DNA of 64,000 bases. It comes from G963662675 sp963676845. Its GTDB lineage: Bacteria > Bacteroidota > Bacteroidia > Bacteroidales > Prolixibacteraceae. The notes beneath the pieces are model-generated. The model searched no databases, had not been told where the DNA came from, and was given only the letters and a program-made list of their open reading frames with translations. The stretch covers positions 124,001-188,000 of the forward strand of contig CAXXKK010000019.1 of NCBI GenBank assembly GCA_963676845.2. Reading direction: 5' to 3'. Positions 49,201 through 56,628 of this stretch are shown piece by piece (positions within the stretch are counted from its first letter, which is position 1; every line of letters starts with the position of its first letter). A program made the position numbers and the translations under genes.

Positions 49201-52200
49201 TTTGTATTGTGCTTGTAGTATTAGTTAGTGTTCCGTTAATAACGGATGCTCCACTTCTGGCTGTTCCTCCCGTGATTCCTCCGGAAGTAGTTGGAGCAGA
49301 CCAACTATATGTCGTTCCGGCTGGAACAACTCCGTCTGTTCCGTCAGCAGGTGTTAATGAGAAGCTTTCATCACTACATATAGTGGTTGCCATCGGATCG
49401 ATCTCAGGAGTCGGATTAATAGAAACAGTAACTGTAAAATCAGAGCCAATACATCCTGCTGAACTTGGTGTAACCGTATAAGTGACAGTTTGAATTGTAT
49501 TTGTCGGATTATTTAGTGTACCGCTGATAGTTGACTCAGCACTTCCTGCTGCTCCACCTGTCATTCCACCTGTTACTGTTGGCTCTGCCCAGCTATAAGT
49601 TGTTCCCACAGGAACGATCCCATTACCTCCGTTTGCAGGTGATATAGTAAAGGTCTGGTTGCTACAAACAGAGCTTGTCAAGTCGTCAATGTCCGGATCA
49701 GGAGAAACTGTTACGACCAGCAGGAATATTTCTCCAATACAACTGGCATAAGTTGGTGTTACAGCATAGGTTACAGTTTGCACTGTATTAGTAGTATTCG
49801 ATAGTGTCCCGGAAATGGTAGAACCGCTGCCTGATGTAGCACCAGTAACGCCACTTGTTGCTGACTGTAGGCTCCAACTGTAAGTTGTTCCGACAGGAAT
49901 AACTCCATCAATTCCGTCCTCTGGAGTTACAGAAAATGAACCTTCACTATTACAAATAGTGATAGCCATATCATCTTCAAAGTATGGTTTTGGATTTAGA
50001 AGAACAGTGGCTGTTATTGGAGCACCCGGACATCCATTTGCATACGGTGTTATCGTAAATGTAACAGTTATTGGAGCATTGGTCGTATTTGTTAAATACA
50101 CAAGTGGTGAACTCCCGATACTTCCTGAGCCGGAAGCTCCAATACCTGTAACTTCATCCACAAAATCCCTTGTCCATGTATAGGTTGTACCACTGGTTGT
50201 ACTGGATGGGATAATTGCGCTGATGGCTTCTCCTGAACATCTTTCCTGTGAAGCAGGAACAACTGTTGCGACAGGAGTTGGATTAACCCTTACAGTTGCA
50301 GTTATTGGCACACCATCACAACCATTAGCTGTTGGAGTTATCGTAAAGCTAACTGTTATAGCAGCACTTGTGGTGTTAGTTAAAGCACCACTAATATCTC
50401 CTGTACCTGAAGCTCCAATACCAGTAACTGTTGCCGTGTTATTTCTTACCCAGTTGAAAGTAGCTCCCGGAGTAGTGCTTTGTAGAACAATAGTATTTAT
50501 TTCATCCGTTGAGCATATGGTTTGTGAAGCAGGAGTTGCTGTTGCTGTTGGGCTTGGATTAACAGTTACAGTTACCGATCCTGATATTGCTCTGTCACAA
50601 ACAGGATCGGATTGAAATTCTGCGCTAACCAGATCATAAGTAAAAGTTCCTGCTATTGATGAGTGAACACTTACAGTTGCCGTGCCATTAGCTGCAACAT
50701 TAACCGGTGTCTGACTAACATTGTTCTTTCTATAAGTAATTGTTATTGGTAAATCAAGCGGATTTGAAAAAGTTAAAATGGACTCCGTATCATCCTTGCA
50801 CACCGTATTATTATCAACACTAATTGAAGCATTCAAAGTTGGTCTTACGGTAATCGTATATTCAAAAGGCGTTCCTTCACATCCGTTAGCATAGGGAGTA
50901 ACTGTGATCGTTCCGCTAATTGGACCAGTAGTCGTGTTCGCTGTTTCAAATGCAGGGATATTGCCATTTCCACTGGCTGGTAACCCAATTGCAGTGTTGC
51001 TGTTTGTCCAGGTAAAGCTAGTTCCGGAAATCGGGCCAGAAAATGTAGTTGCTAATATATCTACATCATTGCAGTAGACTTTATCGTCAATATAATCAAC
51101 CGTTGGTGTTGGATAAACAGTGATTGTTTCAGAATCACCAATCGAATTTGAACAACCCGGAGCCGACTGATAGGCTACACTAACCAGAGTATATTCAAAA
51201 TCCCCGGTCGCAGAAGTTGCCTGAGATACATTTGCAGAACTATTAGCTGACAAATTAATTGTTGTTCCTGCCCCGTTAACTTCGTAAGTAATGGTAACAG
51301 GCAATGCCATCGGATTTGTAAATGTTATCGCAGGCAGAGGTGACTCATTCTGACAAACTGCGGTTCCTCCGCTGATTGTAGCAGTTGGGGTTGGGCGTAA
51401 TGTCACCGTTATCACAGTTGGGCTATCAGCTGTACATCCATTTGTATTGATGTAGTTAACCGAAACTGTTCCTGTTCCGGCTGTACCCCAGTCTACAACT
51501 ATTTCATTTGTTCCACTACCACTTGAAATAGTACCTCCTGTTACATTCCAGGAATAAGCTGACATTCCGGATTCAGTGGTATATATTTCCGATGTACTTT
51601 CACATACAACTATACTTCCTGAAATTGTTGGATCTGGCAATTCATAAATTTCTGCGGTTGTAGTAGTCGTAGTGGTCGACAATACATAATTTGAAGCATC
51701 TGCTCCATTTAATGTTAATCCAGTCGCTGTTACTATCTTTCCACTACCAACATTCGCATTGTCAAATGTTGCTGCACCGACATTTAAGCTAACAATATCT
51801 CCTGATTCTACTCCTGTAAGATCCTGACTAAGTAAAATAACTGTATTTGCTCCGTCATAACACTTGTCATCGGCAGTGATGGAGGGAGTGAGGGTTTTTG
51901 GGGTAATTTCCAAATTTCCATCAAGATAAATGAATGTGTAATTGATGCTGGTTAAGCCAGTAGGAGTAATTACATAACTGCCAACATCCGTTGCCCCCTG
52001 GCTCGTGCCAGTGTAACTTAATGTTCCGCTTAGATCAGTCTCATCTTCGCCGCTTATAAAACCACTATAAGTTACACCGTTACCTCCAGTATAAGCTATA
52101 CCATCATAGGTCTTTGAATCATCAATGGCAGTTATAGTTAGTTCTATAGCTGTGATATCAGCCTGGGCGGTAGCAGTGGAGTTGAAAGTATAATTCCCGG

Positions 52201-55200
52201 CATCAGCACCACTTAAACTGATATCTGCAGTAACAGTCTTGTTCGTGCCTACATTCTTAGTATCAAAGTCACCGTTGCTAGCTGTAGCAGTTACGGCATC
52301 GGAACCTATTATTCCGCTGATACCGGAGACTGAAACTGTTGCATCGGTCAAACCATCATAAACCTTGTCTTCGGCTGTGATGCTTACCGTTAAGCTCGCT
52401 TGTGTGATATCAGCCTGGGCGGTAGCAGTGGAGTTGAAAGTATAATTCCCGGCATCAGCACCGCTTAAACTGATATCTGCAGTAACAGTCTTGTTCGTGC
52501 CTACATTCTTAGTATCAAAGTCACCGTTGCTAGCTGTAGCAGTTACGGCATCGGAACCTATTATTCCGCTGATACCGGAGACTGAAACTGTTGCATCGGT
52601 CAAACCATCATAAACCTTGTCTTCGGCTGTGATGCTTACCGTTAAGCTCGCTTGTGTGATATCTGCCTGGGTGGTGGCTGTAGAGTTGAAAGAGTAGTTT
52701 CCGGCATCAGCACCACTTAAACTAATGTCTGCAGTAACAGTCTTGTTCGTGCCTACATCCTTGGTGTCAAAATCACCGTTGCTGGCAGTGGCAGTGACCA
52801 CATCGGAACCCAAAATCCCGCTGATGTTGGAAACTGAAACTGTTGCATCAGTCAAACCATCATAAACCTTGTCTTCGGCTGTGATGCTTACCGTTAAGCT
52901 CGCTTGTGTGATATCTGCCTGGGTGGTGGCTGTAGAGTTGAAAGAGTAGTTTCCGGCATCAGCACCACTTAAACTAATGTCTGCAGTAACAGTCTTGTTC
53001 GTGCCTATATTCTTGGTGTCAAACGTACCATTGCTCGCGGATACTATTACGGCATCCCCAGCAACTATCCCTGTACTTCCAGAAACTGAAACGGTAGCTG
53101 CGGTTGTACTATCATATACTTTATCGGTAGCTGTAATGCTGGCGGTGATACTGGCTTGTGTAATATCTGCCTGGGTGGTGGCTGTAGAGTTGAAAGAGTA
53201 GTTACTGGCATCAGCACCACTTAAACTAATGTCTGCAGTAACAGTCTTGTTCGTGCCGACATTCTTAGTATCAAAGTCACCGTTGCTAGCTGTAGCAGTT
53301 ACGGCATCGGAACCTATTATTCCGCTGATACCGGAGACTGAAACTGTTGCATCGGTCAAACCATCATAAACCTTGTCTTCGGCTGTGATGCTTACCGTTA
53401 AGCTCGCTTGTGTGATATCTGCCTGGGTGGTGGCTGTAGAGTTGAAAGAGTAGTTTCCGGCATCAGCACCACTTAAACTAATGTCTGCAGTAACAGTCTT
53501 GTTCGTGCCTACATCCTTGGTGTCAAAATCACCGTTGCTGGCAGTGGCAGTGACCACATCGGAACCCAAAATCCCGCTGATGTTGGAAACTGAAACTGTT
53601 GCATCAGTCAAACCATCATAAACCTTGTCTTCGGCTGTGATGCTTACCGTTAAGCTCGCTTGTGTGATATCTGCCTGGGTGGTGGCTGTAGAGTTGAAAG
53701 AGTAGTTTCCGGCATCAGCACCACTTAAACTAATGTCTGCAGTAACAGTCTTGTTCGTGCCTACATTCTTAGTATCAAAGTCACCGTTGCTAGCTGTAGC
53801 AGTTACGGTATCGGAACCTATTATTCCGCTGATACCGGAGACTGAAACTGTTGCATCGGTCAAACCATCATAAACCTTGTCTTCGGCTGTGATGCTCACT
53901 GTCAAGCTCGCTTGTGTGATATCTGCCTGGGTGGTGGCTGTAGAGTTGAAAGAGTAGTTTCCGGCATCAGCACCACTTAAACTAATGTCTGCAGTAACAG
54001 TCTTGTTCGTGCCTACATTCTTAGTATCAAAGTCACCGTTGCTAGCTGTAGCAGTTACGGCATCGGAACCTATTATTCCGCTGATGTTGGAAACTGAAAC
54101 TGTTGCATCAGTCAAACCATCATAAACCTTGTCTTCGGCTGTGATGCTTACCGTTAAGCTCGCTTGTGTAATATCTGCCTGGGTGGTAGCAGTAGAATTG
54201 AAAGTGTAGTTTCCGGCATCGGTCCCGCTTAAACTGATATCTGCGATAACGGTTTTGTTTGTGCCTACATTCTTAGTGTCAAAATCACCGTTGCTGGCAG
54301 TGGCAGTGACCACATCGGAACCCAAAATCCCGCTGATGTTGGAGACTGAAACTGTTGCATCGGTCAAACCATCATAAACCTTGTCTTCGGCTGTGATGCT
54401 CACTGTCAAGCTCGCTTGTGTGATATCTGCCTGGGTGGTGGCTGTAGAGTTGAAAGAGTAGTTTCCGGCATCAGCACCACTTAAACTAATGTCTGCAGTA
54501 ACAGTCTTGTTCGTGCCGACATTCTTAGTGTCAAATGTACCGTTGCTCGCAGATACTGTCACTGCGTCTCCAGCCAGTGCATTACTATTTAATGTAACTG
54601 TAGCTGTGGTGTTACCATCATAAACTTTATCATCTGCAGTAGCTGTAACGGTTAGGTCTCTTTTCTCGATTGTCAAAGTAACTTCTGTCCTTGTGTCACT
54701 TACACAACCTGTCAGTGTATTGACACTTTCAGCCCAGGCAGTATATGTTCCTGCATTTGTTCCGCTTGGTATAGATGTCGTAGTTGCTCCTGTTGATGTT
54801 GTATACCATTCAACATCATAGTTCGAATCAGCTAAAGTTACGGTTGCTTCATGGGAGTTACCATCATAGGTAAAGGAATTAGCATCAGCTATTGGAGCAG
54901 CTGGTGAGACACATTGAGCCAAAACAAAATTTGCAGAGGAAGGCAAAGAGGAAATGCCAGAAATGTCAACACTTGTACCTGATGAACTGTCAAGGGTAGG
55001 ATATACCCACGATGAACCATTATAAAATGCAGGTTGATAGGTTCCACCACTACCTAAGCCCAAAGGGAATTCAAATAAAGCACCTGCACTTGAAAAATTA
55101 ACCCCGCTATTTGAGATTGTCCAGTAATTGTTTACACTGTAATTGTAGTCAAGATATGGCGATTGAGGAGAATAACCTCCTGTAGTTGAGGAAATAGAAA

Positions 55201-56002
55201 TTATTCCACTTGTACTTATTCCTGAAAAAGACAAAGTTACATGGGTATCATCGGTGCCATTCCCAACAGGAAAGAAATAACCAAGACCACCACCTGTCCC
55301 AATTGAACGTTGCAACTCTCCAACAATAGATCCACTATTCCAGGACATTGCAGAAGCATTAGGCAATAACAGTATTAAATCATTATCATTCGTGATAATG
55401 TCACCATCCATCGTAAGGATATTACTAATTGAAAGATCACTACCTAATGAAAGATTTGTCCCGGAATTCACCTGAAGATCATAAAATGTAGTTGCACCTG
55501 AAATGCTTGTGCTTGAACCAGAGAAAGCAACAGTTCCGGAACCGGGAGTAAAAGAGCCGTTATTCGTCCAGTTGCCATATACGGTTAGGGTGTTAGATCC
55601 ACTGACAATAAGGCTACCACCACTTTGAATAGTAATATTATTACATGATGCACTTGAATTGATTGTTACTGTTACACCTGAAGGGATTACAACGTTATCA
55701 GATAAAGTAGGCTCAGTTCCACTATCCCAGGTTGAACCATCTTCCCAATTACCAGTAACAGTGGCATTTGGAGGTAAAGGAGAATTTGAATTAAGTAATC
55801 GTGGTGTTAAATTATAAAAAGAGTTTATTTCAAAAAAAGATTCCGCGCTTTCATTTAACTGATAATAAGCAATTTCAGTACTTATTTCATCATCTAAAAA
55901 TGCAGCATTATAAAGGCCATGTGTATGACCAGTAAAGAGAGTAATCCCTATAAGAATCACTCCAAAGACAGCAATCCTAATTTTTTTTCCTCTTTCGCCC
56001 AT
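37265..56002 (-). CDS. Giant 6245-aa exported multi-repeat surface protein (cassette B)
   Basis: An uninterrupted 18.7-kb gene. Signal-like N-terminus (residues 8-30), then a G8-like module (about 80-160) shared with the 710-aa protein. Then MBG-like (about 380-445), ten 84-aa YDG repeats (about 449-1289), MBG and a diverged YDG, and PKD-like/Ig-like domains (about 1460-2600). Next come six 89-aa Ig-like repeats (about 2670-3200), five or six DAG.DQTIC repeats (about 3300-3920), more Ig-like domains, and a jelly-roll/MAM-like domain (about 4495-4670, STWAVDDVSLP). HYR domains follow, including three 187-aa units (about 5328-5889), then a C-terminal domain (about 6100-6245). No type A or CHU_C sorting tail. 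Size is like SprB adhesin. A probable surface filament or adhesin. Confidence 0.88.
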   Translation of the reverse strand: MGERGKKIRIAVFGVILIGITLFTGHTHGLYNAAFLDDEISTEIAYYQLNESAESFFEINSFYNLTPRLLNSNSPLPPNATVTGNWEDGSTWDSGTEPTLSDNVVIPSGVTVTINSSASCNNITIQSGGSLIVSGSNTLTVYGNWTNNGSFTPGSGTVAFSGSSTSISGATTFYDLQVNSGTNLSLGSDLSISNILTMDGDIITNDNDLILLLPNASAMSWNSGSIVGELQRSIGTGGGLGYFFPVGNGTDDTHVTLSFSGISTSGIISISSTTGGYSPQSPYLDYNYSVNNYWTISNSGVNFSSAGALFEFPLGLGSGGTYQPAFYNGSSWVYPTLDSSSGTSVDISGISSLPSSANFVLAQCVSPAAPIADANSFTYDGNSHEATVTLADSNYDVEWYTTSTGATTTSIPSGTNAGTYTAWAESVNTLTGCVSDTRTEVTLTIEKRDLTVTATADDKVYDGNTTATVTLNSNALAGDAVTVSASNGTFDTKNVGTNKTVTADISLSGADAGNYSFNSTATTQADITQASLTVSITAEDKVYDGLTDATVSVSNISGILGSDVVTATASNGDFDTKNVGTNKTVIADISLSGTDAGNYTFNSTATTQADITQASLTVSITAEDKVYDGLTDATVSVSNISGIIGSDAVTATASNGDFDTKNVGTNKTVTADISLSGADAGNYSFNSTATTQADITQASLTVSITAEDKVYDGLTDATVSVSGISGIIGSDTVTATASNGDFDTKNVGTNKTVTADISLSGADAGNYSFNSTATTQADITQASLTVSITAEDKVYDGLTDATVSVSNISGILGSDVVTATASNGDFDTKDVGTNKTVTADISLSGADAGNYSFNSTATTQADITQASLTVSITAEDKVYDGLTDATVSVSGISGIIGSDAVTATASNGDFDTKNVGTNKTVTADISLSGADASNYSFNSTATTQADITQASITASITATDKVYDSTTAATVSVSGSTGIVAGDAVIVSASNGTFDTKNIGTNKTVTADISLSGADAGNYSFNSTATTQADITQASLTVSITAEDKVYDGLTDATVSVSNISGILGSDVVTATASNGDFDTKDVGTNKTVTADISLSGADAGNYSFNSTATTQADITQASLTVSITAEDKVYDGLTDATVSVSGISGIIGSDAVTATASNGDFDTKNVGTNKTVTADISLSGADAGNYTFNSTATAQADITQASLTVSITAEDKVYDGLTDATVSVSGISGIIGSDAVTATASNGDFDTKNVGTNKTVTADISLSGADAGNYTFNSTATAQADITAIELTITAIDDSKTYDGIAYTGGNGVTYSGFISGEDETDLSGTLSYTGTSQGATDVGSYVITPTGLTSINYTFIYLDGNLEITPKTLTPSITADDKCYDGANTVILLSQDLTGVESGDIVSLNVGAATFDNANVGSGKIVTATGLTLNGADASNYVLSTTTTTTTAEIYELPDPTISGSIVVCESTSEIYTTESGMSAYSWNVTGGTISSGSGTNEIVVDWGTAGTGTVSVNYINTNGCTADSPTVITVTLRPTPTATISGGTAVCQNESPLPAITFTNPMALPVTITYEVNGAGTTINLSANSSANVSQATSATGDFEYTLVSVAYQSAPGCSNSIGDSETITVYPTPTVDYIDDKVYCNDVDILATTFSGPISGTSFTWTNSNTAIGLPASGNGNIPAFETANTTTGPISGTITVTPYANGCEGTPFEYTITVRPTLNASISVDNNTVCKDDTESILTFSNPLDLPITITYRKNNVSQTPVNVAANGTATVSVHSSIAGTFTYDLVSAEFQSDPVCDRAISGSVTVTVNPSPTATATPASQTICSTDEINTIVLQSTTPGATFNWVRNNTATVTGIGASGTGDISGALTNTTSAAITVSFTITPTANGCDGVPITATVRVNPTPVATVVPASQERCSGEAISAIIPSSTTSGTTYTWTRDFVDEVTGIGASGSGSIGSSPLVYLTNTTNAPITVTFTITPYANGCPGAPITATVLLNPKPYFEDDMAITICNSEGSFSVTPEDGIDGVIPVGTTYSWSLQSATSGVTGATSGSGSTISGTLSNTTNTVQTVTYAVTPTYASCIGEIFLLVVTVSPDPDIDDLTSSVCSNQTFTISPANGGNGIVPVGTTYSWAEPTVTGGMTGGAAGSAESTISGTLNNPTNTIQTVTYTVTPSSAGCIGSDFTVTVSINPTPEIDPMATTICSDESFSLTPADGTDGVVPAGTTYSWSAPTTSGGITGGTARSGASVINGTLTNTTSTIQTATYTVTPFAGGCEGEDFTVTVTVNPKPVVNVLATTICSGDSFEFTPEDGTDGIIPSGTTYSWSAPSVTGITGTQAGTNASSISGTLTNTTNSSKTVSYTVTPQSGDCVGINFSVIVTVSPMPEIDDIPLSVCSGTAFTISPVNGTNGIVPVGTTYSWSAPTTSGSISGGVAGSDEADISGTLSNSSISEQTAIYAVTPIFGSCTGLPFDVVVTVYPEPSVTIGDDVTVCYGLDSPEITFTNQVDIPVTATYNINGGANFTVDIDALGTSIIPASINEEGTFVYNLVSAAYQAGTGCSTNLGRTATVIVEPITIVGISASPSGTFCYGEEVVFTSLVDNEGNGATYQWQISTDGGASWSDISGETGTTFTSTTLDNADKVKLVVTTYDTPCPDDIESNVLTMTVNPGLTPEVTIYESVNPICAGTEVTFQTDLVINGGTTPTFEWQINGITVGTNSPTITTDTLTQDAQVQLIMTSNAVCAINPATSNTIDLVVNPILPVSVTIAESDNDICDGTSVTFTATPTNGGTNPSYQWKVNGANVGTNSDTYTYVPSDGDDVTVVLTSSEICTSGNPATSNEVSMTVNPNLPVSVTIAEDANDICEGIAVTFTAIPTNGGTSPAYQWYVDGNPVGTDSNTYTYTPADGDLITVELTSSEDCTSGNPATSNTVEMIVNPILPVGVSIVEDVNDVCDGTLVSFTATPVNGGTSPVYQWKVNGIDVGSDSDSYSYEPSDGDFVTVELTSSETCVSGNPATSNTIDMIVNPNLDVSVSVAEVTAVCDGDDVTLTASPTNGGTNPSYQWYVNSSPVGSDSDTYTYTPSDGDVAFVVLTSSETCTNGNPATSNEVTITVNPNLDVSVSVAEVAAVCDGETVTLTATPVNGGTSPAYQWYVNGSPVGTNSDTYTYTPNNGDVAYVVLTSNEICTTGNVANSNEVTIQVDEDITETPDAPTGDDSVCSVAELLNFSVTTVTNATYYDWILPSGWTIVSGEGTANISVDITGVAEGVYDVTVVAMNACNSSLESDPLKVSIGDYATADAGPDQTICFSESSIEISGIAGGAANPAKGTWTTSGSGTFVNENKPATTYTPSAADRATGTITLTFTTEDPKGSCDAATDVLILTIRPELFATISGTETICDGSSSILTFTANPNTVVTYNDGVSDQTISIGTTGTETLDTGALTATTTYTLVSVDWATAPSCAETVSGSATITVEPAAIVDAGIEQTICEDDVANLNGSITGGASTGTWSTTTGGTFDDSSSLTAVYTPSAADIVAGTVTLTLTSTDHAAVCGEVSDDVVITINSLPVVDAGDDQTICEDETVSLSGSVSGSVITGSWTSSGSGSFDNASSLTAVYTPSAADIAAGGVTLTLTSDDPGAICDAVSDELEITINPLPVVAAGTDQTICEGETLTLSGSVSGPVTTGSWTSSGDGSFNNATSLTAVYTPGAADIIAGSVTLTLTSDDPDGPCDVVTDEVEITINALPVVDAGSDLIICEDETVSLSGSITGGVTTGTWTSSGNGSFDNATSLSTIYTPGSEDITAGSVTLRLTSDDPDGSCDAVWEEIIITINPLAVVDAGEDQTICQGDAAILAGSVSGGASSGSWTGGVGTFSPDRNTLDATYTPTTAEVNAGSVTLTLTSNDPDGPCEPVSATTTININKAVVITTQPANVGVCESEEADLSVVAVGTDLTYQWYYSDDTPVSNSSYISGADTETLHFDLVSLDDEGGYYVVVSGADPCLPVTSNTVTLNVDAAITIITLEPKSEEVCEGENVSFNVVADANGAPLNYQWRKDGVDIVGATSSSYTLTNVTPADAGAYDVFIEGQAGFACSSTISETAILVVNTNGTISESGDPLQTRCVNTPISDITYTFGGSATSVVLSGTLPIGVSGSFNGNDYIISGTPTEIGTFDYTVTTTGSLCVNPAMSGTITVNEIGIISLAGGSDTQELCINNPLSTITYSIGGNATGASLTWDDTVPGGINGSYNSSNGLFTISGTPTTAGVYPFTVITAGSPCENPSLSGEITVNEDATLSWTSGDDDQTICVGNPIEDIVFTMGGSATEIILLGQLASGLSGTYSDDTFTISGIPMVSGTINYTVSTTGPCSNDTQSGVIRVDDLPDPGYISPSISTACTTTNTGSLTLQNYSGNIVQWEYSVDAGYSWNPVPNPTTSATYTYTNISQTTWYRALVGNASCPEIYSGSAKVTVIPEFTPTITASGGDVCTGEPVTLIATVPEMVFETEIIAGGHFNVANPDGWRISQNGAVIYPFPASADNQDEGPWAETNGPKVFCGYTYEGDKKFAIVRGPINSTMETPVFDLLASMPSAELTFKHAYEFSSGASGKIEISFDGGNTYTQTLATYTGSLRSGTMPNVVNDVGLDLSPYLGMSNLRIRFNYSSTDCSTWAVDDVSLPAPEPDITYVWGPSSEIIPGSGSVVTVVPPTTTEYTLTVYIAGCPGSATAYIVQVYDYPMVFTSNTCVGVPVKFETDGAAGGTWSVTGGGSIDSEGNFTPTEPGCFEATYMIGTAACSGSSTFVVFPEAQLPDVNEGCGPIVVTPPPTVAGFNIEYSFDGGTTWGANLPPAEDNCDGYHIKTRYITADLCGETPVGEASDCGDNLEVVRVVDTTAPDFTAPADIVLSKDEDCNYDASVSVTGDVTDENDMCSTGLDATYTDEVVTGECEGEVIIYRTWYLADDCGNENVQVQTITIEDNAQPPTFTVPADITIYREADCTYDASVSVTGDVTDATDNCSTILDISYDDVVTEGTCGGEEIITRTWTVADDCGSASVQVQIITVVDNTLPTITCPTDITVECIDDVPEPDISTVTATDNCSGPVTVTHVSDVSDGNTCPEVITRTYRATDSCGNFVECTQTITVTDTTEPTINAPTDLTLEGCDVSVITSSLSYSETLVAITLAEYMAEDGASATDNCGIDYITYIDESDAGSCPETITRTFTVYDLCGNFTSASQIITINDTTNPVIDIEALDAGTDCSTINPDDDPGYQAWLANHGGATATDACDSELDWTNNTALVSWTGDAISNQITVTFRATDDCGNFVETSATYTIIDDQPPYFTSCPTDVEDEITDNGCTLVNADIPDPLFEDACGIESLTYELTGATTYSSNTTGINYASDATFNVGVTTVTYTLTDVAGYTVTCEFNVWIKNLTDPAFEVTCPDNVEADADAGVCGADLIIPVPVIVNPCDEDYRVSNDWASAIDSMNVNGYYEVGETIINWTITDASGNVTTCTQTVTVTDTQAPIFTSCPTDVEDEITDNGCTLVNANIPDPEFEDNCAIESLTYELSGATVYSSDATGINYVSDATFNVGVTHVIYTVTDIHGLTATCEFDVWIKNLTDPAFEVTCPDNVEADADAGVCGADLVIPVPVIVNPCDEDYMVSNDWPSAIDSMNVNGYYEVGETIINWTITDASGNVTTCTQTVTVTDTQAPVFTSCPTDVEDEITDNGCTLVNANIPDPEFEDNCEIESLTYELSGATNYVSDATGINYVSDATFNVGVTHVIYTVTDIHGLTATCEFDVWIKNLTDPAFEVTCPDDVVADADEGLCGAELIIPVPSIYNPCDEEYTVSNDWEFAIDSMNVNGYYEVGETIINWIITDASGNVYTCEQTITVNDLMPTLECPPDYVFNADFEVPYKELIDLDPPTWDDNCPDPVLTWELVPPVGYESNYQAVDLVGTGVYPLQQTFYVGVTTITYTVTDSNDHVVDCSFTVTVIGEPEIECAPDIITDNDPGLCSANLNPGAPTLISGVQPITWTWTIYNPDGDEQASGTYVGSEADPGPSDIGNHNFEVGTSSIVWEACNISGCDDCTQLITVEDHEAPTFTPANLEDCVDYLYSAIFTLTNPNPIEGVDPNLIKNPSPDYMTFEAGDTSLDLTDLDDNCCDLASMTIHWRIDFDDVPDPLSPGDYISHPSISGTGQPSTYGGDIYMWGDGVTFTTVYHSITYWVEDCHGNTSQESSGTIIVTPRPEIIKGN
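38334..40016 (-). repeat. Three tandem 561-bp double-HYR repeats in the giant gene
   Basis: Period 187 codons; GGTGCCTGTGTATCGG recurs at about 38895 and 39456. Each unit holds FTSCPTDVEDEITDNGC and FEVTCPD[ND]V.ADAD.G.CGA, i.e. two HYR-like domains. The DNA is very similar between copies. Confidence 0.85.
44250..46110 (-). repeat. Tandem DAG.DQTIC-type repeats in the giant gene
   Basis: Five to six copies of roughly 90 codons with VVDAG.DQTICE, TGSWTSSG.GSF, TAVYTPSAADI and VTLTLTSDDP motifs; one unrelated Ig-like domain interrupts the array. Confidence 0.75.
46395..47985 (-). repeat. Six tandem 267-bp Ig-like repeats in the giant gene
   Basis: Period 89 codons; each copy has SV[TS][IV]AE..., NGGT.P.YQW.V, GDVTVVLTSSE-type and C.SGNPATSN segments. 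The copies are more diverged than the YDG array. Confidence 0.8.
52137..54656 (-). repeat. Ten tandem 252-bp YDG-domain repeats in the giant gene
   Basis: Period exactly 252 bp (84 codons); for example CTTCGGCTGTGATG recurs at 52369 and 52621. Several copies are near identical at the DNA level. Variants are SNISGILGSDVV, SGISGIIGSDAV and one outlier (SGSTGIVAGDAV), and the pair 5-6 recurs as 8-9 around the outlier, showing block duplication. Confidence 0.9.
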
Positions 56003-56628
56003 TATGTTAACCCACTCCTTGGGATGTATTTTTTGCCCGTTAATACATCACACCGCTAAAGTCGCCAATACAATATGTTATATTGAATTTGCGGTTCAAC
56101 GAAAAAATTACCACTAAATGGTATTTATTATTTTAAGCGCACACAGTTCAAAGCATCAAGCAAATGCTTCAGGAAATCAAAAATTCCTGTTTATTCTTGT
56201 TTTCTATAAAACGAGTTTAAATAATATTTTGTTACAGAGCAACTTAAGCCTTTTAAGTTTCCCTTTTCAAAATACTAAATTGAGTTATCAATTACCCCAT
56301 TTCTTGCTATCAAAATAGGAAACACGATATTTTCAATTCTCATTCGCTTATTTATTACCAGAATCCTTTATTGGTAACCCTTTTAAAACTTTTTATGAAA
56401 CAGTTTTAAAACATTAATTCAAACATTCAATTTTTAACAAACTAAACAAGAGGACACTATAACTTAATTAAAAAGTTCAATTTTTTTGATGTCCAGGACA
56501 CCCCATAGGAAAATGAGAAAGCACCCCTAACTGGAACAAGTAAAGCAAGAATGAATTATTAAGTTTGGTGATAGATGTCAAGTAGAATATTAAAAACAAT
56601 AAATAGAATTTGACACAGATTAATGAAC
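56003..56628. other. Upstream region of the giant gene
   Basis: No supported gene. A short palindrome CAATAT-GTT-ATATTG (56071-56085) lies 70 bp upstream of the giant start codon and might be a regulatory site. No good TAnnTTTG element was found on the minus strand within 300 bp. Confidence 0.4.

Noticed and set aside
41084..53201. Many plus-strand frames of 60-130 codons opposite the giant gene
   Set aside because: They are antisense shadows of repetitive Thr/Ser/Val-rich coding DNA and repeat with the same period as the sense repeats.
52137..54656. Assembly artefact explaining the YDG repeats
   Set aside because: The units differ at diagnostic positions in an ordered pattern and the frame is intact; an exact copy-number error cannot be excluded, but the array itself is real.
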